This document shows positions 9,278 to 17,395 of a DNA stretch of 64,000 nucleotides, piece after piece. The notes below the pieces were generated by a model, which did no database searches, had not been told where the DNA came from, and worked only from the letters and a program-made list of their open reading frames with translations. Position 1 is the first letter of the stretch; the number at the start of each line of letters is the position of its first letter. Origin of the DNA: Salipaludibacillus aurantiacus. Its GTDB lineage: Bacteria; Bacillota; Bacilli; Bacillales; Salisediminibacteriaceae. The stretch covers positions 62,001-126,000 of the forward strand of contig NZ_FOGT01000004.1 of NCBI RefSeq assembly GCF_900111295.1, written 5' to 3'. Made by a program: the position numbers and the translations under genes.

Positions 9278-9760
9278 ATGTACGGGTTTAGAATAGTTGA
9301 TAAACTTGAAAGAATAGATGAAGACATTCAAAAAGAAGAGCTGAAATACCATACGAAACGCGTCATGGTAAGTAAAGAATTCACTTTTGACGCGGCTCAC
9401 CACCTCCATTGCTATGAAGGGAAATGCAAGAACCTTCACGGACACACTTACAAAGTAATCTTTGGCATCAGCGGGTATGTGAACGGCACCGGTTTAATGA
9501 TCGATTTCGGGGAGATTAAAGAGATTTGGAAAAATGACATAGAAATTCACTTGGATCACCGTTATTTGAACGAAACCTTGCCGAATATGAATACCACTGC
9601 TGAAAATATGGTTGTCTGGATTTATGAAAAAATGGCAGAAGCTATCCAGGCAAACGACGAGTTGAGCAGAGATCAGGGGGCCCGGGTTGAGTTTGTCCGC
9701 CTGTTTGAAACACCGACCAGTTATGCAGAAGCGAGACGGGAGTGGATGGAAAGTGAGTAA
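9278..9760 (+). CDS. queD: 6-carboxytetrahydropterin synthase QueD
   Basis: A 160-residue member of the PTPS family. FTFDAAHHL and KCKNLHGHTYKV supply the zinc-binding histidines and the catalytic Cys; the second half has HLDHRYLNE and a C-terminal glutamate region (PTSYAEAR). QueD makes 6-carboxy-5,6,7,8-tetrahydropterin from dihydroneopterin triphosphate. The start at 9278 follows AAAGGAGG by 9 bases, one base after the queC stop. Compared with a ~120-residue E. coli QueD it has an N-terminal extension of about 30 residues, as in Bacillus. Confidence 0.95.
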   Translation: MYGFRIVDKLERIDEDIQKEELKYHTKRVMVSKEFTFDAAHHLHCYEGKCKNLHGHTYKVIFGISGYVNGTGLMIDFGEIKEIWKNDIEIHLDHRYLNETLPNMNTTAENMVVWIYEKMAEAIQANDELSRDQGARVEFVRLFETPTSYAEARREWMESE

Positions 9761-10481
9761 ACTTCCTGTGCTTGAGGTTTTTGGTCCGACTATTCAAGGA
9801 GAGGGGATGGTGGTCGGTCAGAAAACGATGTTTGTCCGCACTGCCGGCTGTGATTATTCCTGTTCCTGGTGCGACTCCGCTTTCACATGGGATGGAAGCG
9901 CAAAAGATGAGATTATACAAATGACGCCGGAAGAGGTTTGGGAAAGACTGAACTGCCTGGCTCCCGGAAACTTTTCACATGTGACTGTTTCAGGAGGCAA
10001 CCCGGCTCTTTTGAAAAATTTAGACGGGCTTCTTGATATTTTTGAGGCAAATGGCGTTGCTGCGGCACTGGAAACACAAGGGAGCGTTTGGCAGGACTGG
10101 TTTCTCCGTATTCAGGATCTGACGCTTTCCCCAAAACCGCCAAGTTCACTTATGAAAACAAATTTTGAGGTACTGGACGACATCATCACCCGGCTTATGG
10201 ACGCAGGCAGACTCGCGAATATGAGTTTGAAGGTGGTTATATTTGATGATAAAGATTTTAATTACGCAAAAGATGTGCATTTAAGGTATCCCGCTGTTCC
10301 TTTCTATTTGCAAGTGGGCAACGACGATACAGCCACCGAAAATAATGAAAACCTGACAAAGAAGCTGCTTGATAAGTATGAGTGGCTGACAGACAAAACC
10401 GCAGCTGATAAGGACTTAAACAACGTCAGAGTCCTCCCGCAGCTGCACACCCTCCTCTGGGGAAATAAAAGAGGCGTCTAG
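9753..10481 (+). CDS. queE: 7-carboxy-7-deazaguanine synthase QueE
   Basis: A 242-residue radical-SAM enzyme. CDYSCSWC at residues 33-40 gives the CX3CX2C cluster motif, preceded by FGPTIQGEG and followed by a TVSGGNPAL segment. It converts carboxytetrahydropterin to 7-carboxy-7-deazaguanine. I chose GTG at 9753, which overlaps the queD stop by 8 bases and has GGGAG upstream; an ATG at 9687 would add an unmatched N-terminus inside queD. It ends the queCDE operon. Confidence 0.95.
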   Translation: MSKLPVLEVFGPTIQGEGMVVGQKTMFVRTAGCDYSCSWCDSAFTWDGSAKDEIIQMTPEEVWERLNCLAPGNFSHVTVSGGNPALLKNLDGLLDIFEANGVAAALETQGSVWQDWFLRIQDLTLSPKPPSSLMKTNFEVLDDIITRLMDAGRLANMSLKVVIFDDKDFNYAKDVHLRYPAVPFYLQVGNDDTATENNENLTKKLLDKYEWLTDKTAADKDLNNVRVLPQLHTLLWGNKRGV

Positions 10482-10492
10482 GAAAAAACTGG

Positions 10493-10546
10493 GGGGTCTG
10501 ACCCCATTGCTCATTTTTCACAAAGGGGTCAGACCCCTTTGTGAAA
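10493..10546. repeat. REP-like palindromes, copy 3 (two cores in tandem)
   Basis: One GGGGTCTGACCCC core lies at 10493-10505 and a second, larger palindrome at 10516-10546 (TTTCACAAAGGGG and CCCCTTTGTGAAA arms). The second runs into the 3' end of the convergent dehydrogenase gene, whose TGA stop (10531-10529) is the TGA of the repeat core. Confidence 0.85.
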
Positions 10547-11875
10547 TGGTTTGCCCCATACGGTGATGATGTTGTCTGCGGCCGCTTCTTTAAAGGCGTT
10601 TCTTGTGTCGATAATCAGTTTGGCGTGCTCAGCGAGCCACTTGTAATCGTACGCTGAATGATTTGTCAAAAGCAGCACGCAGTTAAAGTCACTGAGCATC
10701 CGGCTGTTAAGTTCCTCCGAAACGAGGAGGCGCCCTTTAAGATCACTCAACTGAGGAATATGAGGGTCATTAAAGGATACCGCGGCCCCCATCTTTTCCA
10801 GTGACTCATATATTTTAAGACTTGGAGATTCCCTGTAATCATTTGTATCAGGTTTGTATGCCATTCCGAGTATAAGAATATTGGCCCCATTAAGATCTGT
10901 AGCGTGTTTCTTCAACACATCTTCCGTTTTATTGACAATCCGGGCAGGCATCGACCTGTTAATATCCTGTGCTAAATCGATATACCGGCTGTGGAAGTTC
11001 ACGCTTTTCCCTTTCCACGATAAGTACACAGGGTCTACAGGGATGCAATGCCCGCCAGGTCCAGGGCCTGGCATAAAAGGCATAAATCCGAACGGTTTCG
11101 TGCTTGCCGCTTCAATCGCTTCCCAAATATCCACTTCCAAATTTTCAGCCAGCAGCGCCATCTCATTCACAAAGCCGATATTAATGCTGCGGAACGTATT
11201 TTCCAGCAGTTTAGCCATCTCGGCAATTTTGGGTGAAGAGACCGGAACGAGAGTGTCTATTGCATCTTTGTATAAGCACATAGCTAATTCCGTGCACCTG
11301 TCAGTTATTCCCCCGATAATTTTCGGGGTATTTTTTATGATATGCCGGGAGTTTGCCGGATCAATCCTTTCCGGTGAAAAACATAGAAAGTAATCCTTTC
11401 CGGCACTGAGCCCATCTTCTGAGAGCTTTTGCTCTATCAATTCTTCTGTCGTTCCCGGGTAAGAGGTACTTTCTAAAATAAGAAGCTTTCCTCTGCAGTC
11501 ATGCTTCCTTATATGTTTTACTGTCTCCTTAATCATACTGACATCAGGCTCCTGGGAGTCTGTTAAAGGGGTAGGCACACAGATGACCAGACTGTCCAGC
11601 TGATTAACAATCTCAAAATGCTCCGAAAAAATAAGTTTTCCATTTTTAACCGCCTCAAGCATTTCCTCACTTGGCACACCTGACATCGTCGGCTTCCCAT
11701 GGCGATAGGATTCCAATTTATCTCTGTTAATATCAATCCCTGTCACGGTGTACCCCTTTTTCATCAGTTCCATTGCTAAAGGCAGGCCGGCGTATCCCAA
11801 ACCAATAACCCCCACTTTAGCCGTTCTCTCAGTTATCTTCTTTTTAAGCTGAATAAAGCAGTCGTTCTCTTCCAT
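10529..11875 (-). CDS. Nucleotide-sugar (UDP-sugar) 6-dehydrogenase
   Basis: A 448-residue NAD-dependent enzyme. The Rossmann motif GVIGLGYAGLPLA lies near residues 23-35, followed by PTPL, an ESTSYPGTTEE segment and the catalytic-Cys segment GPGPGGHCIPVDP (near residue 260). The C-terminal UDP-binding domain has LGMAYKPDTNDYRESPS. These are features of the UDP-GlcNAc/UDP-ManNAc dehydrogenase (WbpA/WecC) branch, which makes uronic acids for surface polysaccharides. It is divergent from a glycosyltransferase gene. Oddity: its last codons (FHKGV and stop) are encoded by a REP-like palindrome, so its C-terminus has been altered by repeat insertion or extension. Exact substrate uncertain. Confidence 0.88.
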   Translation of the reverse strand: MEENDCFIQLKKKITERTAKVGVIGLGYAGLPLAMELMKKGYTVTGIDINRDKLESYRHGKPTMSGVPSEEMLEAVKNGKLIFSEHFEIVNQLDSLVICVPTPLTDSQEPDVSMIKETVKHIRKHDCRGKLLILESTSYPGTTEELIEQKLSEDGLSAGKDYFLCFSPERIDPANSRHIIKNTPKIIGGITDRCTELAMCLYKDAIDTLVPVSSPKIAEMAKLLENTFRSINIGFVNEMALLAENLEVDIWEAIEAASTKPFGFMPFMPGPGPGGHCIPVDPVYLSWKGKSVNFHSRYIDLAQDINRSMPARIVNKTEDVLKKHATDLNGANILILGMAYKPDTNDYRESPSLKIYESLEKMGAAVSFNDPHIPQLSDLKGRLLVSEELNSRMLSDFNCVLLLTNHSAYDYKWLAEHAKLIIDTRNAFKEAAADNIITVWGKPFHKGV

Positions 11876-12040
11876 AGTTATGACCTTCTTTCACCCGCCT
11901 GTTGGGAGAAATTCCTTATAGTTACTATACGCCGGAATTCCGCGTCTGTTCATTCCATGTAAAAAATGAGAAAGGCGTATTTTCAGGCTGCAGAACATAC
12001 TTTTTAAAAGAAAGGTTATTACTGTTCAGGGGGGTGCGGG

Positions 12041-12730
12041 ATGATTTCTGCCATTACGTGCACGATGAGGGGAGAGTGTATGGAAAATGTCTTTAAAAAC
12101 TATCAGAACCAGAAAGCCGCTGAAAAAGAGCTGATTATCATATTAAATAAAAACACAATGAAGATAGAAGATTGGAAAAAGTATGCTGAGAGCTTCAGGA
12201 ATGTGTCTGTTTATCAGCTCGATGAAAGCTTCTCATTGGGAGCCTGTTTAAACTTCGGCGCAGAAAAAGCCGTCTACAATGTTGTGGCTAAGATGGATGA
12301 CGATGATTACTACGGACCTGACTATTTAAGTGAAGCTGTGAAAGTATTCGAGAGTGAGAAGATCTCTATTGCAGGGAAACGGGCTTATTATATTTATTTT
12401 GAAGGAAGCAATCATCTGCGGCTGTTAGGAGCTAATTATCAGCATAAGTTCGTCAACCATGTGGCAGGCGCAACAATTATTGCGAGAAAAGAAGTCGTGC
12501 AAGACGTCCCGTTTACTGACCGAGAAACAGGTACGGATACAGATTTTTTAAAAAGGTGTAAACAGAAAGGATATAAAATTTATTCTATCAGTAAACATTC
12601 TTTTGCCGTGATCAGGCGGGCAGATGTGGAGAGTCACACATGGAAAATAACAGAAAAAGAATTGACAATATTATCGAAACACGTCCCATTCACCGGCGAC
12701 TTCAGAAAAACAGTTGATAATTCCCAGTAA
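12041..12730 (+). CDS. Family 2 glycosyltransferase
   Basis: A 229-residue GT-A protein. The N-terminus ISAITCTMRGECMENVF resembles the VSVITCTNRP start of a GT2 subgroup, KMDDDDYYGPDYL is the DXD nucleotide-sugar/metal motif (near residue 88), and a late TGTDTDFLKRC fits the acceptor-side ED motif. No membrane span. Start ATG 12041 follows a GGGGGG site. It is divergent from the nucleotide-sugar dehydrogenase, suggesting decoration of a surface polymer. Its stop codon TAA lies in the left arm of a 42-base palindrome. Confidence 0.78.
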   Translation: MISAITCTMRGECMENVFKNYQNQKAAEKELIIILNKNTMKIEDWKKYAESFRNVSVYQLDESFSLGACLNFGAEKAVYNVVAKMDDDDYYGPDYLSEAVKVFESEKISIAGKRAYYIYFEGSNHLRLLGANYQHKFVNHVAGATIIARKEVVQDVPFTDRETGTDTDFLKRCKQKGYKIYSISKHSFAVIRRADVESHTWKITEKELTILSKHVPFTGDFRKTVDNSQ

Positions 12731-12762
12731 ATGGGGGGACTGACCCCCCCATTTACTGGGAA
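12721..12762. repeat. REP-like palindrome, copy 4, shared by two convergent gene ends
   Basis: Perfect 18-base arms, TTCCCAGTAAATGGGGGG and its complement, flank ACTGAC. The CAGTAA in each arm provides the final Gln codon and stop for the glycosyltransferase (plus) and the membrane protein (minus). It may also act as a bidirectional terminator, though it has no U-run. Confidence 0.85.
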
Positions 12763-13544
12763 AATTCAGGGTTGTGGCGTTTGATACGATGGAGGGTGTG
12801 CATCAACGAAAACAGGAGAGCAGTCATGATGTAGCCGTAGAGGATGATTCCAACTATTAATGCTGGCAAAACAGGCACCTGGCTGAGTATAAGACCGAAA
12901 ATGGTATTTGTCAGTCCCATAATAAAAAGGACAGCCAAGGTGTCTGAGATGCCTCGTTTAAAATATTTATAGGACTTGGATAAAGCGTCAATCACCGTCA
13001 GATCATCAACAATTAAAGTGAATTCCCAGTAAATAAACATCACCCGAAGCAGGACAAGGGCTATAAAACTGAGGATGATACCAGGCAGCCCCAGTCCAAT
13101 AGATAACGCCCATACCGGCAGGCTGGCCAATAAGATTAACAAAATAAGCCCTAAATAGCGGAACCAGAATTTCTTCCCAAACTGAAGGAAAGATTTAAAC
13201 GAGGTCTCTTTATTTGTAACCCCACGATGGAGTAAGCCGATAAAACCTGCCTCAACAGCAATACCTATAACGAATAACAGCAGAAAAACAATCAGCATCA
13301 ATCCGGGAGTAAAAAATGCCGGCAGTTGTCCGTCAATCTGAAACGTAAACAGGCTGATTTGCTCACTAAATGCATTGTCCAGTGACGGGAGGCCCGGTGC
13401 CACGCTCAGCTGCAGGGATAATTGGCTGACTGCATGGTACCCGCCGAGAAGGACCGCAGCAATTATGCTGGTCAAATCAATAAGTATAGGATACAGTGCC
13501 ACTTTTAAGTTAGAATGGAGAGTATGAAAACCTTGTCCTATCAT
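12753..13544 (-). CDS. Multi-pass membrane protein of unknown function
   Basis: A 263-residue protein with about six hydrophobic segments (one near residues 15-40 and others spread from residue ~85 to 250) and a charged C-terminus. I do not recognise a defined family; the pattern with a YWEFTLIVDDLTVIDALSKSYKYFK loop resembles glycerophosphoryl-diesterase-type membrane domains or YesL-like proteins only loosely. Start ATG 13544 is preceded by AAAGGAG. It is a single gene, convergent with the GT2 gene, and its last codons derive from a palindromic repeat. Confidence 0.75.
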   Translation of the reverse strand: MIGQGFHTLHSNLKVALYPILIDLTSIIAAVLLGGYHAVSQLSLQLSVAPGLPSLDNAFSEQISLFTFQIDGQLPAFFTPGLMLIVFLLLFVIGIAVEAGFIGLLHRGVTNKETSFKSFLQFGKKFWFRYLGLILLILLASLPVWALSIGLGLPGIILSFIALVLLRVMFIYWEFTLIVDDLTVIDALSKSYKYFKRGISDTLAVLFIMGLTNTIFGLILSQVPVLPALIVGIILYGYIMTALLFSLMHTLHRIKRHNPEFSQ

Positions 13545-13713
13545 GATAAAAACTCCTTTATGGTGAGAGTAAGCTTCTTACATATCACAGCTGACCTTGT
13601 CCTGCAGATACGACATGTTCTGCTGTCAGCCTATGAGCGGTGTTTAATAAAAATAATTGAAGGGAAAATTACAAGAGGTTACAAGTACGTGTTTAGTTTA
13701 CAGGAGGTTTCAA

Positions 13714-14442
13714 ATGGTTTCGAAGCAATCGCTTTTATTAACGCAAAATGATATTCATTCACCCGGCAGCCACCCGGACTGGTTTAAGAAAGAATATTCT
13801 ATTTTTAGCCAGATCGTAACGAAAAAAGACTTTCCCTGTTACTTCGGCCAAAAAGCCGAAAATAAGGGAGAACTCCGCTATTCCTACATCTCTCATAATG
13901 ACTGGTCCACCCTCCCGGACACATTAAGTGATTTTTTAACGTTATTCAATAAACCTAAGCTGACTCGGCATGGGCTATTTGTATTCGTGGAGCCGGAAAA
14001 GGAAGAAAAAAGCATTGAGTATTACCGGGCTTATTTTTGGGAGATTCTTCAGTACCTTCATCATAAAGATCCTTCTTCATGGCCTGATGATCAGCCGGAC
14101 GATCCGGAACATTATCTATGGGATTATCATTTTCAGCAGGAGCCCATATTTGTTTTTGGCAATGCGCCTGCATATAAACAAAGAAAGACTCGGGATCTTG
14201 GAAACAGTTTAATTCTTGGTTTTCAGCCTCGGCGGATATTTAAAGGACTTGAAGGAACTGAGCCTGGCGGGGCCATGTCCAGAGAAAAGGTCAGAAAGCG
14301 TGTGGAAGAGTGGGACAAGCTGCCCACACATCCTGATATCAGCCATTACGGGGACCCGGAACACAACGAATGGAAACAATTTTTCATTGGTGACGATGCA
14401 GAACCGATTGAAGGGAAATGTCCATTCAGCGTTAAAAAATAA
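13714..14442 (+). CDS. YqcI/YcgG family protein
   Basis: A 242-residue soluble protein matching the YqcI/YcgG family by its order of segments: [68 protein letters not shown] and KCPFS near the C-terminus. The family is widespread in Bacillus, and its biochemical role is not established. ATG 13714 follows CAGGAGG at 8 bases; an ATG at 13657 in frame lacks a site. It stands alone and is followed by a clear terminator. Confidence 0.82.
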   Translation: MVSKQSLLLTQNDIHSPGSHPDWFKKEYSIFSQIVTKKDFPCYFGQKAENKGELRYSYISHNDWSTLPDTLSDFLTLFNKPKLTRHGLFVFVEPEKEEKSIEYYRAYFWEILQYLHHKDPSSWPDDQPDDPEHYLWDYHFQQEPIFVFGNAPAYKQRKTRDLGNSLILGFQPRRIFKGLEGTEPGGAMSREKVRKRVEEWDKLPTHPDISHYGDPEHNEWKQFFIGDDAEPIEGKCPFSVKK

Positions 14443-14455
14443 TAGCTCACTTAAC

Positions 14456-14485
14456 AGCACATTCCAAGAAGGGATGTGCTTTTTG
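14456..14485 (+). terminator. Rho-independent terminator after the YqcI/YcgG gene
   Basis: AGCACATTCC pairs with GGGATGTGCT (one bulge), followed by TTTTG, 14 bases after the stop codon. Confidence 0.8.
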
Positions 14486-14500
14486 TTGCGGGCATTCCAA

Positions 14501-14575
14501 ATGTATATGTTACAAAAAACCAAAATTAAAGTTTACGGTAAAGGATTTTTCCCTTTTTTGTGGAAAGGTTCTTAG
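14501..14575 (+). CDS. Possible Trp-containing leader peptide upstream of tryptophanase
   Basis: A 24-codon frame (ATG 14501, stop TAG 14573) ends in FFPFLWKGS, with a single Trp at position 21 and a Pro at 18. It lies 58 bases upstream of tnaA, and an AGAGGC/GCCTCT inverted repeat follows its stop. E. coli tnaC is also a short single-Trp leader that controls tna by ribosome stalling, but there is no sequence match to it. The ribosome binding site is poor, and the preceding gene's terminator ends only 16 bases upstream, so transcription of this frame is uncertain. Treat as a hypothesis. Confidence 0.25.
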   Translation: MYMLQKTKIKVYGKGFFPFLWKGS

Positions 14576-14633
14576 AGAGGCTGACTTACATACCGCCTCT
14601 AATTGCTTAAAAACAGATTGGAGTGAACGTGCT

Positions 14634-16013
14634 GTGGAACGGAAGGCAGAACCTTTTAAAATTAAAATGGTAGAACCCATTAAAATGATTTCAAGGGAAG
14701 AAAGAGAAGCGGCATTAAAAGAAGCTGGATATAACCCGTTTTCTTTAAAATCGGACGATGTGTATATTGATTTGTTAACGGACAGCGGAACCGGGGCGAT
14801 GAGTGATAACCAGTGGGCAGGAATGATGTCAGGAGATGAATCCTACGCCGGGAGCCGCAATTATTATCATCTAAAGGAAACGGTTGAAGATATCATCGGC
14901 TACCCTTATGTGATTCCAACTCACCAGGGGCGCGGAGCAGAACAGGTCCTTTTTCCCCTTATCATTAAAAAAGACCAGTATGTGTTAAGTAACTGGCATT
15001 TCGACACGACCCGGGCCCATGTGGATTTATCCGGCGGGAGAGCGATTGATGCGGTCACTGAAAAAGCTTTTGACACAACAACCCCTCATGATTTTAAAGG
15101 AGACTTTGACCTTGTTAAACTCGAACAGCTGATTCAGGAGAAGAAACCTGAAAATATCGGCATGATCATTATCACCATTACAAACAACAGTGCGGGGGGA
15201 CAGCCTGTATCGATGCAAAATATTAAAGACGTCTCCCGGATGGCAAAAAGGTATGGGATCACCACAATTATGGATGCTGCGCGCTTTTCTGAAAACGCTT
15301 ACTTCATTAAAAAACGGGAGCCGGGGTACGAGAACCATTCCATCACCGACATTATTAAAGAAATGTTCTCATATACAGAAGCACTGACAATGAGCGCAAA
15401 GAAAGACGGGCTCGTTAATATTGGTGGCCTCTTAGCTTTCAGGAGTGACAGAAAAGAACTGTTTGAAAAGGCGAGGGCAATGGTGGTGCCTCTCGAAGGA
15501 TTCCCTACATACGGCGGTTTAGCAGGACGGGATATGGAAGCACTGGCCCGGGGGCTGGAAGAAGGGACAGATGAAGATTATCTTGCCTACCGGATCCATC
15601 AGGTTGAATATCTCGGACATAAGCTTTCAGAAGGAGGCATTCCAATTCAAACACCGCCAGGCGGGCATGCGATTTTTGTAGACGCTAAGAAAATTCTCCC
15701 CCATATTCCTTCCAGCCAGTTTCCCGGACAGGTGCTGGCCAATGAGCTTTATTTGGAAGCAGGAGTCCGCGGTGTTGAGATAGGTTCCTTATTAATGGGA
15801 CGGGACGCTGAAACAGGAGAACAGCTGGACAGCCCGCTTGAACTGCTTCGCCTGACGATTCCAAGACGCGTGTATACGTATAATCATATGGACGTCATTG
15901 CTAAAGGGTTAATAGCCATTAAAGACCGTGCACACACGCTAAAAGGATTGACCTTTACTTACGAACCGGAAGTGCTGCGGCATTTTACAGCAAAAATGAA
16001 ACCTGTGGACTAA
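14634..16013 (+). CDS. tnaA: Tryptophanase (PLP-dependent beta-eliminating lyase)
   Basis: A 459-residue member of the tryptophanase/tyrosine phenol-lyase family, with [30 protein letters not shown] and the PLP-lysine segment MSAKKDG (near residue 256). Two positions that separate the two enzymes favour tryptophanase: EIGSLLMGR has Ile where tyrosine phenol-lyase has its catalytic Arg (ERG), and LRHFTAK has the His of tryptophanase where the phenol-lyase has Phe. The N-terminal third is closer to phenol-lyases ([16 protein letters not shown]), so a mixed substrate range is possible. It would release indole, pyruvate and ammonia from Trp. The start is GTG 14634, after TTGGAG. Confidence 0.9.
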   Translation: MERKAEPFKIKMVEPIKMISREEREAALKEAGYNPFSLKSDDVYIDLLTDSGTGAMSDNQWAGMMSGDESYAGSRNYYHLKETVEDIIGYPYVIPTHQGRGAEQVLFPLIIKKDQYVLSNWHFDTTRAHVDLSGGRAIDAVTEKAFDTTTPHDFKGDFDLVKLEQLIQEKKPENIGMIIITITNNSAGGQPVSMQNIKDVSRMAKRYGITTIMDAARFSENAYFIKKREPGYENHSITDIIKEMFSYTEALTMSAKKDGLVNIGGLLAFRSDRKELFEKARAMVVPLEGFPTYGGLAGRDMEALARGLEEGTDEDYLAYRIHQVEYLGHKLSEGGIPIQTPPGGHAIFVDAKKILPHIPSSQFPGQVLANELYLEAGVRGVEIGSLLMGRDAETGEQLDSPLELLRLTIPRRVYTYNHMDVIAKGLIAIKDRAHTLKGLTFTYEPEVLRHFTAKMKPVD

Positions 16014-16031
16014 CTTAATGGAATGTATGCG

Positions 16032-16061
16032 GCTGATCACTTAAACAGGTGGTCAGCTTTT
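16032..16061 (+). terminator. Terminator after tnaA
   Basis: GCTGATCAC pairs with GTGGTCAGC (one G-T pair), followed by TTTTCT, 19 bases after the stop. Confidence 0.8.
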
Positions 16062-16184
16062 CTAATGGTCAGGAACACACGAATGGCTGAGCACCTTTTG
16101 TTTGAACCACCCGTCTCTAAGGGAATCGTCTCAGTGAAACGATAAAGAATTGAACACTTCATCGAAAAATAAGGAGGAATCCAT

Positions 16185-17123
16185 ATGAAAGCTATTATGA
16201 TTGACAATTATGGAAGCAGACAGGAATTGAAGGAAAAGGAAATAGATACACCCTCAATAAATGAAAGCCAGGTGCTGGTTGAACTTTATGCCACATCCAT
16301 TAACCCGATCGACTGGAAAGTAAGAGAAGGGTATTTAAAAGAAATGCTCCCGTTTGATTTTCCAATTATATTGGGGTGGGACGCAGCAGGAGTAGTAACA
16401 GAAACAGGCAGCAGAGTAACAAATTTTAAGGTTGGCGACCGGGTTTTTTCGCGGCCGGATACGACACGGGAGGGGACTTATGCAGAGTATGCCGCTGTAG
16501 ACTCTCATCTCCTTGCGCATATGCCTGAAGAAATGAGTTTTGAGGAAGCGGCTGCCATTCCTCTTGCCGGATTAACGGCATGGCAGTGTTTGACTGAATT
16601 TAAGAGCATTAAAGAAGGCGGCCATGTCCTTATTCATGCCGGGGCCGGCGGAGTAGGGAATTTTGCGATACAGATAGCCAAGAACATGGGAGCCTATGTG
16701 ACCACAACAGCAAGCGGGAAAAACGCTGATTTCTTATATTCTCTTGGGGCTGATAACGTCATTGATTATAAGAATGAAGATTTCAGTGAAACTCTTTCTA
16801 ATGTTGATTTCGTTCTTGACGCCGTTGGAGGAGAGGTCCAGTCAAAAAGTTATCGTGTATTAAAACAAGACGGCACGCTTGTTTCCATTGTGGAGCCGCC
16901 GTCTGAAGAGGAAGCTGGCACTCACAATGTCCACGCTCATTTCCACTGGCTTGAACCTGATGGCGGTCAGCTGCAAAAACTCGCCGATCTTTATGAACAA
17001 GAGAAAGTGAAGCCTGTAGTAGGCACGACATTTGATTTTAATGAAAAGTCTCTTCAGGAGGCGCATGCCTTGAGTGAGTCGACCCATGCCCGGGGAAAAA
17101 TTGTGATTCAGATTAAAAAGTAA
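16185..17123 (+). CDS. NADPH-dependent MDR oxidoreductase (zinc-free alcohol dehydrogenase/quinone reductase type)
   Basis: A 312-residue medium-chain dehydrogenase/reductase. The N-terminal GroES-like domain has INPIDWKVREGY and GWDAAGVV; the cofactor domain has HAGAGGVGNFAIQIAK, the Rossmann glycine motif, near residue 147. The structural and catalytic zinc cysteines are absent, placing it with NADPH:quinone reductases and zinc-independent enoyl/quinone reductases. ATG 16185 follows AAGGAGG. It is monocistronic; substrate unknown. Confidence 0.88.
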   Translation: MKAIMIDNYGSRQELKEKEIDTPSINESQVLVELYATSINPIDWKVREGYLKEMLPFDFPIILGWDAAGVVTETGSRVTNFKVGDRVFSRPDTTREGTYAEYAAVDSHLLAHMPEEMSFEEAAAIPLAGLTAWQCLTEFKSIKEGGHVLIHAGAGGVGNFAIQIAKNMGAYVTTTASGKNADFLYSLGADNVIDYKNEDFSETLSNVDFVLDAVGGEVQSKSYRVLKQDGTLVSIVEPPSEEEAGTHNVHAHFHWLEPDGGQLQKLADLYEQEKVKPVVGTTFDFNEKSLQEAHALSESTHARGKIVIQIKK

Positions 17124-17179
17124 AAAGGCTATTAGAAAGGACGCTGAAAACTTTAGTCGATCCGTGGAAAAGGGTTTCT

Positions 17180-17295
17180 ATCGGCGAAAGATGGGGGTCA
17201 ATCGGCGAAAAATGGAATCAATCAGCGAAAAAAGAGTTCTATCAGCGAAAAAAGGAATCAATCAGCGAAACGCACCCCCTCCTGCCAGTATAATT
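17180..17295. repeat. ATCRGCGAAA repeat array, locus 1 (five units)
   Basis: ATCGGCGAAA or ATCAGCGAAA begins at 17180, 17201, 17221, 17241 and 17261, a spacing of 20-21 bases. Between copies lie variable AT-rich words such as GGAATCA and GAGTTCT. A CTCCTGCCAGTA flank follows at about 17279. The same units and flank occur at 29460-29607. Short reading frames here are frame-shifted by the period and not credible. Confidence 0.85.
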
Positions 17296-17342
17296 AAACT
17301 TACCTCTTCTTCCCAAATGAATCTATTACCAATAACATTAAA

Positions 17343-17378
17343 AAAGAGACACCTGCCATTTTAAGCAGGTGTCTCTTT
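17343..17378. terminator. Bidirectional terminator
   Basis: AAAGAGACACCTGC pairs with GCAGGTGTCTCTTT (14-bp stem, 8-base loop) between convergent oxidoreductase and amidase genes. Confidence 0.88.
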
Positions 17379-17395
17379 ACTTCTATCCCTTCGCC

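Noticed and set aside
11902-12096. Short frame ahead of the GT2 gene
   Set aside because: It overlaps the GT2 start in another frame and lacks a ribosome binding site; the GT2 start is well supported.
14634-16013. Tyrosine phenol-lyase
   Set aside because: The Arg expected in the phenol-lyase active site is Ile and the C-terminal Phe is His, as in tryptophanase.
17164-17364. Small protein across the first ATCRGCGAAA array
   Set aside because: The 20-bp period breaks the frame, there is no ribosome binding site, and the protein is repeat-derived.
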